DNA of 64,000 bases from positions 3,574,350-3,638,349 of the forward strand of contig NC_037647.1 in NCBI RefSeq assembly GCF_003254395.2, in the 5' to 3' direction. The DNA comes from Apis mellifera (Eukaryota > Arthropoda > Insecta > Hymenoptera > Apidae). Shown piece after piece: positions 34,501 through 48,048 of this stretch. The translations under genes and the position numbers were made by a program. The notes under the pieces are model-generated. The model was given only the letters and a program-made list of their open reading frames with translations, did not search any database and was not told the DNA's origin. Each line of letters begins with the position of its first letter. Positions within the stretch are counted from its first letter, which is position 1.

Positions 34501-37500
34501 TATCTGTAAAGAAAAAAAAGTTGAAAGTATCTTTAAAAACTCAAAAGAAGGATAAGAAGCCATAAAATCCTCCTTGACACAGCCCATTATACCCTCTATC
34601 CTACATAGCCCTAAATTGAATTTTTAATATTGCATATATTTGTTAGATCTTTTAAATATTCATCCAGTTTGAAATTATCAACTGTTCATCAAATATTTCA
34701 AACATTCTCCGGCAAAAACGTAAATATATCGCCAAGAATGATCAATATTATGAACTTTTTTCCAACAATCTACCCCCAATCCCGGACAAAACCTGCCACT
34801 ATCCAAATTACAAAACCGCGAATAAAGCGCACGCTGTTTAAAACGAGGATAATTCTCAGCCACGTATCGTCATAATCGAAAACAATGGAAAACAAACAAC
34901 AACAAAAAAGAGAGGAACAAAGATGCCAAAAGAGAGAACGAAATATCTAGAATTTTAATGGACCGTATAGTACCGGTGCGTTTGGAAACGCAACGCGGCC
35001 CTTGATTTTTCACGTTTCTCGTTTACCCGTCCGTTTTTATCCTCCCTCGAACCACCCTCTATTCCCTCTATTCCCTCTCTCCAACAACCCTCCACCACCC
35101 TTGTCCCTCGCCCGCGCGAAACAGAGACAGGCATTTTTGTTCCCCCCCCCCCCTCCGCCTCCCCATGCTCTCCTCTTTTTTCTTGCTCGGCCAGCATATT
35201 CGGTGACGGTGGCGGCTCTACGTTTCAAAATGTATGCAAAAGACCGGAGCACCCCGCGCATCCTAACACGGTACACACGAAGGAGAAAGTAGCGACTCAC
35301 CCTCCCGCGTCCTCCGCCGATTATTCTTTTTCACCCTCTCGAGTTGTCGCGCACTCGATTTTCACGAGGTTGCGAACGATCCCGCGTGTAACTGTTATTA
35401 GATTCGTGGAATGGCAGGATGGGGAGGGAGGTGAAATGGGGTTGAATTTGGATCGTGATAGGTGGAAGGTCGAGGCCGAGGGAAATTTTCGCCGGACTGT
35501 ACCGGGGTCCGGTCGGCGTAGTTACCATCGATTCGTGGCCGCAACTGTTTCGTCGTTTAAAAAAGGAACGCCTCGAGTCTTGGGGTGGAAAGACATCTTT
35601 TCTCGAACATATATTTCTGTTTGTTCGAGGGGCCAGCCAACAGGCTACGAACAATATGGGGTCATTTTACGTGTTTCCTTACACGGCTACGGGTTGTATC
35701 TCGTCCCTGGATTTCGATATCGAAGAGATAGACGCGAATTGTCGATATCTATTTGATCCTGGAAGATGATAATTGATGGCAATTGATCATCGGTGATAAG
35801 TGATAATGGAATATAAGAATTGGTGAATTGATTTTGTTTTTAATCAAATCTTCTTAAAATCGTTATTTTCAAAGATTTTGAGGCTTTTAGGAATATATAA
35901 TTATAATCACTTTGTTATATGATTTAGTATCATGAAATAATAGAATGTTATTGCCATCGAAAAATATTTCTCTTCCAATTATAAATTCTTAAATGTTTCA
36001 AAATTTCTATTACTTCTAATAATTTACATATCCATATCATTATACGTAAAAAATAAAAAACCAAATTAATCATTCATTTAGATATTAATTATTTAATTTT
36101 TCAAAAGTTAAACAAATATCGTCGATAGGTTTTTACATTCGAATTAAGAAGGATTGATTACAACTTTCTATTATTTCCTTTCTTTCCTATTTTTCAACGA
36201 TAAATATTCGTAGATTTAAATAAAAAAACGTTGGAAAAAGAATCTTTACGCGGATTGATCGAAGGGCGGAAGTCTTGCGGGTAACTGTACCGCTCCTAAC
36301 CCGTGCCACGGACCTCGCAAAGTGGATCTTCGGTGGTGCATATTGATTTACGATAATTTCATTATTTTCCCGCCGGTTCTTGTAACCGATTAACGTCTCT
36401 TCCTGGGGGCAACTGTCCGCCAATTGAAATGCAAACGATCCCCGCGTTATCTCGTTTCTTTCGCTCGGCCAATTCGTTTCGAAGATCGTTCGAGATCGAG
36501 AACTTTTCTCAACTTTGTTCCTCTCGTTTCTTTTTCTCTCTCTTCTCCATTCGTATAGAAATACGGGATACAAATAAGGATACGCGTATCCAGAGAGTTT
36601 GCACCAAGGAAACGGACAAAGAAACAGCTCCAGAAAAGGGAAAGGGGGGCGAGGGAAGGGAATGCGAGAGGCGAGCCAAAAGGGAGGGAAAGAGAATTTT
36701 ATTGGCTCTGACTTGGCGCCCCCTAACGTCTACTCGTTTGCCTCGCAGATTTTCATATGTTTTCATCCGCTTGGAAAATTAGGACGTTATACAGCAATTG
36801 GAATCTCGCGAGCTACTTCAGACGCCGAGGTATGGCCTTTGTGAAACGAGTTACGCAGTTATCGATAATATGAGAGGGTGTACGTACGTGGTATACTTTC
36901 CCTTCGCTTCGATACTTTTTAAGGAATCGATTCGATTTTGAAATTGCGAAGATAGATTTAAAGAATAAGTGTAGTTGGTATTACTTCTGGTGAAGGAAAT
37001 TCTGGAGAAAAGGAAATTGACATTATTGTCACGTTTATTTTCTATTTAAAGGAAAGTCATTTATTTATTTTTAAACTTATAACTAAAATTAATTAGTTGA
37101 ACTACGTTGTGAAGAATGTTTAAATTTTTATAGGGGATTACTTGTAACTTCTAGGATTATTTCTCCAGTTTATCTTTTAAATTCTTCGTATTTTGAATTT
37201 TGAAGAAGAAACAAGTATAGAAAATGATTATTTGTATAGAGAAAACGAAGATTCTACGTATGAAGATTCTTATCTACAGAATTTTCTCCTCTCCAGAATC
37301 AAAAACAATAATAAAAAACTTGGAAACTGAAAAACTCAAAAAAGAATAATATCTATCCACTTTAAATTTTTTCGCTTATCTCCTTACTACTGGAATAAAA
37401 CGTTAATGAAAAACTTGCGAAAACTTGGAACAATCGTTTCAAGAATGGAAGACTAAAGAAGAATATACATACGGATAAATGTTCGCAAAATGGTGGTTGC

Positions 37501-40400
37501 AGTTATCCCGAATCGAAGAAATTCACCATTGACTTCGAGGGGGTGATGTTTTTGTCGGAAGCGTGGCTACATCCACCGCAGGAGGGCGCACATAAAAAAC
37601 ATATTTCGAGGTCCTGGCAGGGCTGCGGCAGGGTGGACCTTGATTCTAATATATCAAGCCAGATCGATACTATTCCGCAGACTTCGGTTGTTCGGAAACC
37701 ATCCGGAGCGCCCTTCCACCTTCTTCCTCCTGTTCTCGACGACGACCACCACTCTCTCAAATATCCTCCAACTTGGAATCACTGGAAAGACGAGGATAAG
37801 CCACACGTAGATATAACGCGGAAAATTCGAGGAGTCCCTCGATACGACTTTTGTCTTATTATTCGTTCCCTTATTCCCTTTTCTTCGTTGAAATTTCGAT
37901 GAGGCCCTTTCTCTCTTCTCCTCTTCGATTGATCTTTATATTTTATGAGTCCGGGAATTGTGAATGTTTGGCCCATTATGGAAAATTTAAAGATAAAATA
38001 ATAGATGAAATATAAAGTTAGAATGTATTTAACAACAGGCAAATAGTCTATTTAAATTTTTAAATTTGCATAAATATTCTATTAGGTGTTCCATATTTGC
38101 ATATGAAAAATATAATTGTATAGAATATAAATCAGAAATATAAGTGTAATTTTTATAATTGAAAGAAAAATTTGATTCTTCCACACTCAAGAAATCACGA
38201 AGGAGAAGATTATGAAAGGGAAATCTAAGTATTGTAATAACTTATAATCTTAAAAAAAAGAATTCACGATGATATAAATTATACAAGAAGAAAAGGAAGA
38301 ATTATAAAGGAAATATTGCAATAAATTACAAATTGCTTTTATTAATTAATAAATTAATCAAGACATTCTCTCAAAGAAAAACAAAAACGTAAGAAAAAAA
38401 GGATATAAAAGAAGTTAATCAAGACGACATTCTTTTCAACAGAAGTAAAATCGAACGCTGTCATTAAACATTTTCACATAATAAAAACAAATCCATCGCA
38501 ACTAAATTTTATAAAATCACAGCAAAAAGAGATAGGAAGAAAGAGAGGAAAAAAGCAAGTCTAACACAAAGCAAACATACACAACTTTATCGGGAACGTT
38601 TTCGTTTTCCCCTTACGAGAATCCGAGGAGCATCGTTACACGTTGAACAGGGACGAATTATAGTGTTGTAAGTGCAGAAAATAGGTTAACGATCGAAAGT
38701 GGCGTCGAATCTGTATCGATCCTAGTTGAAGTGGCGGGAGGGCAACGAAATCAGATTACACAAAGGGCTCTTACCTGATGCGGTGCGTGCGAAGTCTGGC
38801 CCAAAACTGGCACCCCTTCCGTGGTGTGGAAAAGGGGTAAGCTTTTTCCGCGGCCGCACATATGCACACATCCGTGTGCGTAACACCAAGAACCACACGC
38901 AACTGGCTCATCCCCTTCCTCACTTCCGTTTTGATGCTACGTTTACTCCGTTACTCGGCCAATCATACCATCAATCTATTGCAGTTTCCTGTACCTGATT
39001 TTTGATTTCGATAATGATATAGAAAGTTTTTTATTTACATAGAAAATTAAACGAAGACCACGGCAAATTTAGATTCAACTTTAAATTTGTTCTTGTGCAA
39101 TGATTTTATAAAATTCGTAAGAAAGGAAAGAGGAGAGCTTGTTTCTACGTAATTCGACCGATTCCTGGTGATTATCGTCATTTTTTTAACAACGTAATTA
39201 TCTCGGCCACGCGACCAAGTTACAACTAGATCAAACTTTACCCCTCTACGAAACGAAGAGAATTTATATTCGAATATTTCCATGCACGTTGAAGACGTGG
39301 GAAATTTTTTTCGTACGAGAAGGAACGGAGAGTGTTTTCGGAGAAGGGATGAAAAATCTGGGATTTTCGAGACGGATTTGATGGAACGAGGCAGACGATA
39401 GCCATGCGCGATAGCGCGAGAATTCGCGCGGCCCATTGGGCATAGGTCAGGCAGAAGCCAATCCGACGAAACTCTCAGATATATGATAAAAATTGACTGG
39501 AGATATATCCCCACCCCCTCCATGCTTGGTCGAAGAGGACGAATTTTCGTTCGTCCCTTAAATCCCTCGAATAACGCGGCTCGAGGAAGACCCTCGTCCA
39601 TTTTCCCTTCGCTCGACGATAACGCGGCCCTTGGAAGGAACCGGGGGAGGAGAGAATGGGAGTGCCGAGTCATCGGTGTACGATAAAAAAATGATCCGTC
39701 TGGAAAAAAAACGCGAGAGGGTGCGCAGAACGAGATCCTCTCCGTGGTCCGATCCTGTTGTTTCGGACGGGGTGATATCTCATCGAGGTCTGACGTGAAA
39801 GACTCGTTTTTTTAATGGAACAGGAAATTAGGAACGTTTCCTCGATAGTGAATAAACGCCGCTTCTTCGCTTTGGATTCTTTTGTAAGGGTTGTTCACGG
39901 TTCCTTGTTCACGACGATGGAATTGGAAGGTGATTAAGATAGAGGTGAATCGGATATTTCTCGGGAATACTTATACGTATTCTTTGGATATGGAAACTGG
40001 AATTTTATTATTATATTTTTCGTAAAATTTTAACGAAAATTGATAGTCTCAGCTTTGATGAGAATAATTATCTTTCCAGTTAGGAAATAATAGGAACATT
40101 GTTCTTTTGTTCGAGGAGAAATTTATATCATTGTTGTTAAAATTAATTTACAAATTAGCCTCTGTAATCTGCAATTATACAATGTCCATTGCGTTCAGGT
40201 GTGAATAAAAAATTAAATTTGATTAATATGAAACGAATATAATATGAGGCTCCAATAAATTCAAGTATATTTTAATTCCATTAAAACGGAATCTCCACAT
40301 TAATTACAATTTTAATTAATTCTAAAAAAAAAAAAAAAAAATGAATCTCTTGCGCACAAGATAAAAATATCACGCGAACACGTTGATTTCACGCATAGTA
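31591..40400. other. gene-poor DNA, only weak exon candidates
   Basis: No recognisable protein. One weak minus-strand first-exon candidate exists at 33454-33398 (ATG in AAAAATG, 19 codons, then GTG|GTAAGTC). A strong plus-strand pyrimidine tract with GGTGCAG lies at about 33217-33296 opposite it. C and T runs occur at 33549-33571 and 34118-34137. The remaining open frames, including the one at 37.54-37.90 kb, lack domains, and several lack an ATG. Confidence 0.35.
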
Positions 40401-40654
40401 GCCATACGGGATAATCGATCGAGCGGCCAACCATGTCGAGGGAATTTAATATCGGCGGAATCCGTTTTCGACGGTGCTCAGGCATTATGATTCATTCGGG
40501 ACGAATATGTCCGCGGCGGCGTAGACAAAAATTCGTGGCATCCTCTTTACCCGTCCGTGGCAACTTACCTGCCCGCGGAAATTTCTTTTGCACGCGACGA
40601 ACGGGAAATATTTTCAGAAGTCTCGCAAAGCCGCGGCAAATCCGCGATCCCCGC

Positions 40655-40658
<4 letters not shown>

Positions 40659-40686
<28 letters not shown>
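40659..40686. repeat. (TA)14 microsatellite
   Basis: Uninterrupted TA dinucleotide repeat within a GC-richer segment. It creates Ile-Tyr repeats in all overlapping frames, which are therefore artefacts. Confidence 0.95.
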
Positions 40687-43281
40687 CCCTCGCAATCTCG
40701 TTGCATAAGTTTTGTCTCTCCTCGCTCTTCTTTCCCGCCTCTTTCGGTTCGAATTCCTGAAAATCGAACGGACGAACAATGGCGACTTATCCCCGCCCCG
40801 TAAATCTTCGATCGACCATTATCAATTTTCATTACGCAACAATCGTTTTTCTCCCGAATCTTGAAAATATTTACACCGGAAAAAATGTCTCGTCGAGAAC
40901 GATGAATAATTTTTACGTAACGCTTTCTTGCTCTCTCGCGCGCGTTCCGTCCCCTTTTGTTATCCGTAACCGATGGAAATTGGACGATACATATTCCGGT
41001 TGATTCTCCATCCGATTCTGTGTTTCTTTGAAATTTTAATGTGGCCCTCTACGCTCGGCCAAAGCGGCGACGACGGGGGTGGTGAAGATGGTAGGGCGAA
41101 GGGTTGGACAGAATGCCGGGCGTAAACCGGCGGCCATTACCTTCGATTTCGAAATAAATTGCGCGCCATAAACAGGGCGGTCCATAAGAATACATACGAC
41201 CGGCTTACCGCTGAGGTACCCAATGTTCTGAAAAATGTAGTCTTGCCGTGGTGATATCGATCCTACCACCCCCTCTGCATCCTCTCCCTCTTTTTCTATC
41301 TTCCTACTTACTCCGCTCTTTTTATTTCTTTTTTTTTTTCCTCCTCTTCTCGTGTACACATCCACTTTTCTCTCTCTCTCTCTCTTTCTCCCTATTTCGC
41401 CTCGTTTCTCGCGTTTTCGGTTGGAACCATTGGAAGGACCTCGGTTTAATTTCGAAGGCGTAGAATTCGAGGACGAGTTTTCGGGATCTTTGGTCGATGA
41501 TCCCTCTCTACCCCCTGGAAAATCGTCGAGTGGTGGAGTGTCAAAGAGATTTTTGTATATACACAGTTGTCACAGTGTATGTGCGCGTCACTTTTTCGTC
41601 CGCCTGGGAACACCGTCGAGTGGCGAGGAAAAGTTGCGGTAATTACGCGAAGGTAGAGGTTCAATTCATGGGAAGGTTCCTCGTCGAAGCAAAATTTTAT
41701 TGCCACGACAATGTTAGAAAATGAGGCGACACCGAGATTTGGGTAATTTCGCGGATATAGAGACCGTTATGGAGGACGACGATTCAGGCAATTCAGGAAT
41801 TGAATGTACGCCGTGGAAAAATAAAAGGAGAGGACGCTCGCGCGAGACAGCCGAGAATTAAACTGTCAAGTAAACGACTAGTCTCTTTTCTCTCTCTCTC
41901 TCTTCCCCGTTTTACCATTAGGGTAGAGTAGAGTAGACGCGTTGATTCCAGTCGAAATATGAGGTTCTAGTTCGTATGAACTGTCAACGATTTTGAGAAA
42001 ATTATCCTGAATCGAAAGATTTCGAAATACGAGTTTGGAATGGTGCAATTTGAAAAATAGTTTTTAATGGAAGAGGAATAATCATTTTAAATTTACTGGT
42101 TCCAATCATTTATTTCTTATTAATTTGTCATTAAAGACTACACAAGAAATTACAAATCTCAATATGATGTTGCTGTTAATCAATATATTTTCCATTCCAT
42201 TTTGATGGTTGAATTTCAAGTTTTAATTAGTATAACACTTTATACAAACATCTTAGTAGAGAATAAAAGTAAGAAAATACGGATTATATGTTATTACGAC
42301 ACTCGTAATAATCCTGCTCGCCAATTTCTTCCAAGGGTCTGATTCCCTTCCCCAGACCTGATGATGGCTACGAAGAGATGATGTGTACGTTGGAAAAAGG
42401 ACGCGGTTTTGAAAATGGCCGCTGTCGCGGCCTGATAAGGAGGACGCTGCTCGCGCTGTCCGAGGGGCTCCCTCGACAAATGGCCCGTCACGATTCTCGT
42501 AAATCAAGGCTCAAAGCGAGAGGCCGGGCTCTCTCTCCTCGTTGAATTCTAAGTCCTTGTTTCGCTGCTTTCACTCGCCCTTCCTCTCCATCCCTCTCGC
42601 TGTCACTTCGTAGAAGGAATAATCCGCTTAACGGACGCAACGCCTTACGGGGGAGAAAATTTCCTTGTAAAATCAATCTTCTCTTCTCGATCCGATCTTA
42701 ATGATCCAGATTCGATGGAATTCTCTTAATTATTATACGATTAATTCTCGATTCGGGGCCGCAAATTTTCACGAGATAATCGATCAAATCTTTTCAAGTA
42801 TCATAAACAACGTGATCAATTCGATTCCTTGGACCGATTCTTCGATGTGTTTCATCGTAGACAAAAACAAAGAAAGAAGAAGAAAAAAAAAACCATCAAA
42901 GATCTCGACCGACCTATCAACCATCTCTACGAGAACAAAGAGATGGCGTCTTTTGATCTCGGAAAGAAAATCCGACAGAGATCGAGTCACACGTTCTTCA
43001 ATCGAGTTACGCTTATATATCCTGCTGGTAACCTTTGCCGTTTACCGCGAAGCCTTCAAAGCTCGGCTTCAACGTTGCACACGCATCACGCGAGACTTTC
43101 TGCGTTTTTACTTACCTATGCACCTCCCCTCTCCGTGGGTGTAGAGGCCGCGAGGAGGCCTGACTGTATGTACACTACGGGAATCACAGGGCGAGAGAGA
43201 GCGCAGAACTCGCTGTCAGCACCCTCGTTAGCCGAGGCTGTGCGAGCCAACGAGTGGTTCGAGCTCGTTCCCGTAACGATA
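40687..43281. other. gene-poor DNA with pyrimidine tracts
   Basis: TC and CTTT tracts (about 41329-41400 and 41888-41911) and CpG-containing patches alternate. AAAATGGCCGC, a Pho/YY1-like core, is at 42412-42422. No coding feature is supported. Confidence 0.4.
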
Positions 43282-43344
43282 ATGGAACCCTTTGAGGATC
43301 GTCGAGTGCACCACGCGGACACGCCGACACGGCGTACCTCCGTG
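43282..43344 (+). other. candidate first coding exon
   Basis: The ATG at 43282 (ACGATAATGG context) opens 21 codons, beginning MEPFEDRRVHHADTP, and ends exactly at a consensus donor, GTG|GTGAGTAG. The preceding 130 bases are CpG-rich and contain an initiator-like TGTCAGCACC near 43216. No downstream partner exon can be assigned inside the window: the 63.75-kb candidate does not join in this phase without a stop. It could be chance. Confidence 0.25.
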
Positions 43345-46300
43345 GTGAGTAGGTAGGGTCGTCGGGGGTTATGCGACTATTTCATCCGGAAGGCTAGAGT
43401 TACTAGTCCCAGGTATACGCAGACGAGAAAGAAAACTGGGCTGTCGGTCGTGACGACGGAAAGAGGGAGAGGGAGAGGGAGAGAGAGGGGAGGGTATCGG
43501 GGGATGGATAGGTCGGGTTGCCGTTATATACGCGAGAAATCGGTACGAGAGGAGGTAGGAGAAATTTTTAAATATTTGAATTAACCCCTTCTTCCTTCCT
43601 GTCGGTGTCTGGCGGGCCCCGTATACCTGGCCCTCCCTATTATCTTACTCTCTCCTTCTCTTTTGCATCTGGCACGTATCCGCGTATCCGATATAACATT
43701 TCCCCCCCCCCCCGGCCTCCTCTATCCATGTAAAATTATGTTAATGGATTATCCTTAGGGGTGGTTGCCGCGATTTCCAGGTAGCTCGCCTGAAGAAGCG
43801 AGAGAACGACGTACGTATAGAGGGACACCCCTGCTTCTTTCTTTCTTTTCATCTTTTATTCTCTTTTTTTCCCCGTCTCGTTCGTTTTTCCTTTCGCTTT
43901 CTCTTTCCGACTCTCTTTCTCTGTCACGCTTGCTCCCTTTCAATCCTTCCGGCTCGCGGAAGTAGGTCGAGTCGCATACGTGGTTCCGTGTCTGTTGCAC
44001 ACGCGGGTCGAAACGTACCCATGGGACGCGGAACGACAGATGGGGTTAAAAAATCGGTGAAGAGGATTAGGGATGCGCCGAACTTGCATTATCGATTTTA
44101 CCCCGAATACGCGCGAGCGCCGTTAGCTTCTCTCTTTCTCTCTCTCTGCATTTTCATTTCGGTTAATCCCGAGGACCCTTCTTTTTTTCCTTTTTTTTTT
44201 CCACCAGCCTCTCTCTTTCTCTGTTGGTAAGCCTGGACTAGAAACCGCAAGTATGGAAAATGAAAAGGCTTCTTCTTAGGCCTATTCCGGCTTTATTCTT
44301 GTCACTGATAGAGAATCGATCGATTTCGTCGCCAAAATCCCGCCACCTTGTGTACAGCCTTCTCTCGATGAATAGAAAATTATTCAGACGGACGAGTTAT
44401 TTTCTGCTTTAATATCAAGAATCGTATCATTTCTTTTTTAAATGATGCAACATCGATCATTAACTATCATTTACATATTTATTTATTCCTTTATATATTT
44501 CTTTAATTATTTATTATTTCAATTTTTTTGCTTTTCAAATATTCGAATTATATTTTTCTACAAGCAACAAACAAAAATATATGCTTTTGATATTAATCGG
44601 TTTGTAGATAGTGTTTGTTTAATTAGATCCGAGTAACAGGCGATAATTTTTAATCCAATCTCTCGATACAATCAGACAGGAAAAGTTAAGTGTCCCTTTA
44701 TTCGTGGAGAGACACGAGTGTCCCTGATATAGATTAGCAGGAGCTAAGTGTATCCACTCGAAGCGATTCGAAATCAACCATCCCTCTCGATGGGCGCGTT
44801 AACCAAAAAAAAGAAAAAAAGTAATAATAATAACAATAAAAAGCGAAAAAGGGAGAGGAAATGAAAGAGAGAAAGAATTGATCGCTTTTTCTCTTCACAA
44901 TGAAGATCTCGATCAGTTACAAGGATTTCTCTGAATGGAATGGAAAGTCGCGAGACCTGTCTAGCTCGTCGGAGATTTCGGATAATTTTGAGAAGCGTCC
45001 AACCGAACTCGAGGGTTCTAGAGATGCCCGAGATAAGGTATTCAAAGCGTTTCGAGTATTTAAGGGTGAGTCGGCGTGTTATTCTACCCCCATCTCTGCG
45101 TAAATATTCTGTATATGATTGCCAGGGGAAGAGAGAGAGAGAAAGAGAGTGCGAATCATGGCGCGCGTCGCGAATAATCGGCCATTTTTGTGGTCACTCG
45201 CGGATTCTGAATTAAATATTTTGAAATATTTTCGTCCGACATCGTATCGGTTTAAGGAAATAATTATCAGTCATCAGTTAAATAATTTCTATGCTTCTCA
45301 TTCTTTTGTTAATAAGATAGTGTAAAAATAATTCGAGATGGAAATAATTTAGAAAAATATTCGATAAAGAATTTATAATTCTATTCCATTATGCATTATT
45401 CAATGTATGAATCAAAGATATTTTGGAAACACTACTTGAAATAATAATCGAATCGCTTGATTGCCGTATCCACGATTAATGCGGAGAATAATCTCTTTTT
45501 CGGAATTGGAATCTTTCTATAGAAAATTTATAAACTCGAAAATTATTTCCCATTTTATATTCCGAATCTTTACATTCGTAACAGGGATACGAATGTAAAA
45601 ATATTAATGTTGACTAAAACTGACGAGATGATTCGAGGGATGAAATGTCTCTTGTGAGTGAAAAATTGTTTTAAATTTTTAACGTGGAAGGAAGTTTGAG
45701 AAAACGATGTTTAATGGAGGAGATAATATTTTTATCGTGAAAAATAACCTGCGAGGAGGAGAACGATGTCCAAGAGAATCGCTCGATTAAAATCGGATTT
45801 AACCTGTGCGATGTCGTAGAGAGAAAAAAAAAAAAAAAAATGTGTAGCAAAGTTGGGGTCGACCCACGAAACGGATATCACTGCTTTAGCGGTATTATTT
45901 GCGTTCTTTGTCGTCAATTTCTCGCTCCCCGCCCTGTTTTGGGTGTCGGTTTTCACGTTTTTTCACCCAAAACCACCCCTAGGTCTATTGTTGCCCTCGA
46001 CACTTTTTTTTCAAAAGCGCGTAATCCGGCACGAGGGATGAATTCAACTTCTACTTTTATCGGTATCGTGAAGCAGGTTGGTCACTGCAGGTACACACTA
46101 GGCATCAATAACAAACTTGATTTAATGCCACTTCAAACCAAATTTAATACCAATTCCGGAAAAAAGATTATTCTCGACACATCTAGGTTCTTTTTTTTTT
46201 CTTTTTTTTTAAGCAATTTATAATTATGATCATCTACAATTCAAAAATGTTAATTGAGATAATGTTTAAAAGCATCTATGAATCGTTATTACAAATCAAT

Positions 46301-47138
46301 CGAATAGTTAAATATTTATGAACGATAATTATGTACATTTTACTTATTTAAATTGATCGAAATTACATCGAAAGCCATAATTAAGAAAGAAACTATGACG
46401 ATGAAGGGGGTTAAGATTATGTACTAATTATGTAATTATATTTTTCCTCAACTTATCTATATAACACAGACTGTGAATCGCGTAAAAAGAAACGCACCAG
46501 GTGACGAAAACGTGAATCGTTTCGCTTTTCATTCAGGAAATTGGAAAACGTCATCTGGTGCCTGAACGGCCAGCCAACCCTTTACCGTGTTAAGCCATCG
46601 TGGCTGTATACCCTCGCAGCAGGATAGAAATAAATTAAATTGATTTTCTTCGTGCAAGAAACTCTAATAACGTGTCTTCTTTGATTCATCTTACATTATA
46701 TTTTAATATTTAAAGAAGAATCCGTTATAACATATAACAATTCTTAGAGCGCGTATCAAATCATAAGTTAGTAAAATTCCTCTTCGATTATCCACAACTC
46801 GTGTAACTGTAAAAAATAAAAACATTCCAAAAATCTTTCCTATATTTCCTTTTTATCCTATTGATTAAACTCTACTGATTCAAAATCTTCAAAATCGACT
46901 CCATTTCAATTCTTTCAAATTCAATTCCCTTCGTCGCCGTAGTTCGGATTTCCGCAAAGGACCGACGCTTCTTTTGTTTTACCGGCATTATTCAGAAACG
47001 TATTTCCCACCGGTTTCGCGCCACACACGCGGAAACTGTTTCCCCGGCATAAAATTTACATGCATCCCCTCCCACTTTTGACGCACACGTGTACGTAGGA
47101 ATTTCCTAGGCCAGAAATATAGAGTCTTTCTCGGGTAG
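43345..47138. other. gene-poor DNA
   Basis: No recognised protein. An ATG at 44900 opens a frame of 55 codons (MKISISYKDFSEWNG...) that runs into a donor-like AAGG|GTGAGTC at about 45065; it looks protein-like but has no family. A C-run lies at 43703-43713, and an A-run of 17 at 45824-45840. Confidence 0.35.
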
Positions 47139-47221
47139 ATTTGCATCCCAGGTAGCGGGCACGCACGCTAACCCTGATCCACGAGTATCCCCCGTTAACT
47201 GGCATTTGCATCCCAGGTAGC
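47139..47221. promoter_or_regulatory. paired POU-octamer direct repeat
   Basis: The 18-mer ATTTGCATCCCAGGTAGC occurs twice exactly, at 47139-47156 and 47204-47221, 65 bp apart. ATTTGCAT is the canonical POU octamer. The sequence between the copies does not repeat. Confidence 0.6.
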
Positions 47222-47807
47222 TGGGCCTCGCGTCGTTCCGATTGTCGTCGAATGAATCGAGAAAGGAGAGAGAGCGAGAAAGGAAGATAGGGAAAAAAAT
47301 TTCGAATTGCATAATAGGGGGTCTCGTGACGAAACCCTTTTCCCTACCTGATCCCCCTCTACAGTCGCAGAGGTTGCCTCAGGTAAGATTTTCGAGGCTC
47401 TATCACACCTCTTATGAGAAGCGAAATCTTTGGACGGAGCTCAGTCACGTTTCAAGCTCACGCAAGAGACGATCGTGTTTGAGGTGGATGGTTGATCTTG
47501 CTTGATCTCGAAATGGAGATAAGTCGGTTAGGAGGATTGGATCCGTTGATAGAAGTCGTGGATCTCGTGCGTGAGACGAGAGTTTGGGAAAAGGTACGAA
47601 GTATTTAAAGTAAATGGAAATATTTTGTCAGAGCTGCATAATGATTTATAAAGTTACCATGTATTTATTATTTTTTAAATCTTGTCGATTGTTCATCGAT
47701 ATACTTTTATATCATCATAGTCGTGAATTTTAAACATAAGAAACATAAATTCTTTCTAATCTTTATCCCAAACTTTTTCAAATAAGATTCGTATTAATCT
47801 TCTTTCA

Positions 47808-48048
47808 ATGTTTCAAAACAAATCTCGCGATAAAAAGAATTATTTAGTTTCGATAATCGGAAGAGTTCGAAACTTTTCCTCGATAATTCGTGAAAATAAT
47901 CTCTATTTCGAGAATGCAAGGTTCAACATTTCATCAAAAACTCCTTCTTCGAAACTTTTCTTTGTCCGATCGAAAGAAAGAAGAAGAAGCATCGTCCCAG
48001 AAGCTTTCGAGTGTTACAAAAATTTTGCGCCAACACCCACCCCCTTCG
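47808..48048 (+). other. candidate exon with strong donor
   Basis: An ATG at 47808 opens 80 codons (MFQNKSRDKKNYLVSI..., basic, Ser/Arg-rich) and ends at a near-perfect donor, TTCG|GTAAGTGC. A second frame is also open through most of it, which weakens the coding case. No family recognised. Confidence 0.2.

Noticed and set aside
37543..37902. 119-codon plus frame and its minus-strand Cys-rich shadow
   Set aside because: Both strands are open; no promoter, splice sites or family recognised.
45840..46223. 127-codon frame and the overlapping hydrophobic frame from 45853
   Set aside because: Starts directly after an A-run, no acceptor, no family; a receptor-like helix pattern is not enough.
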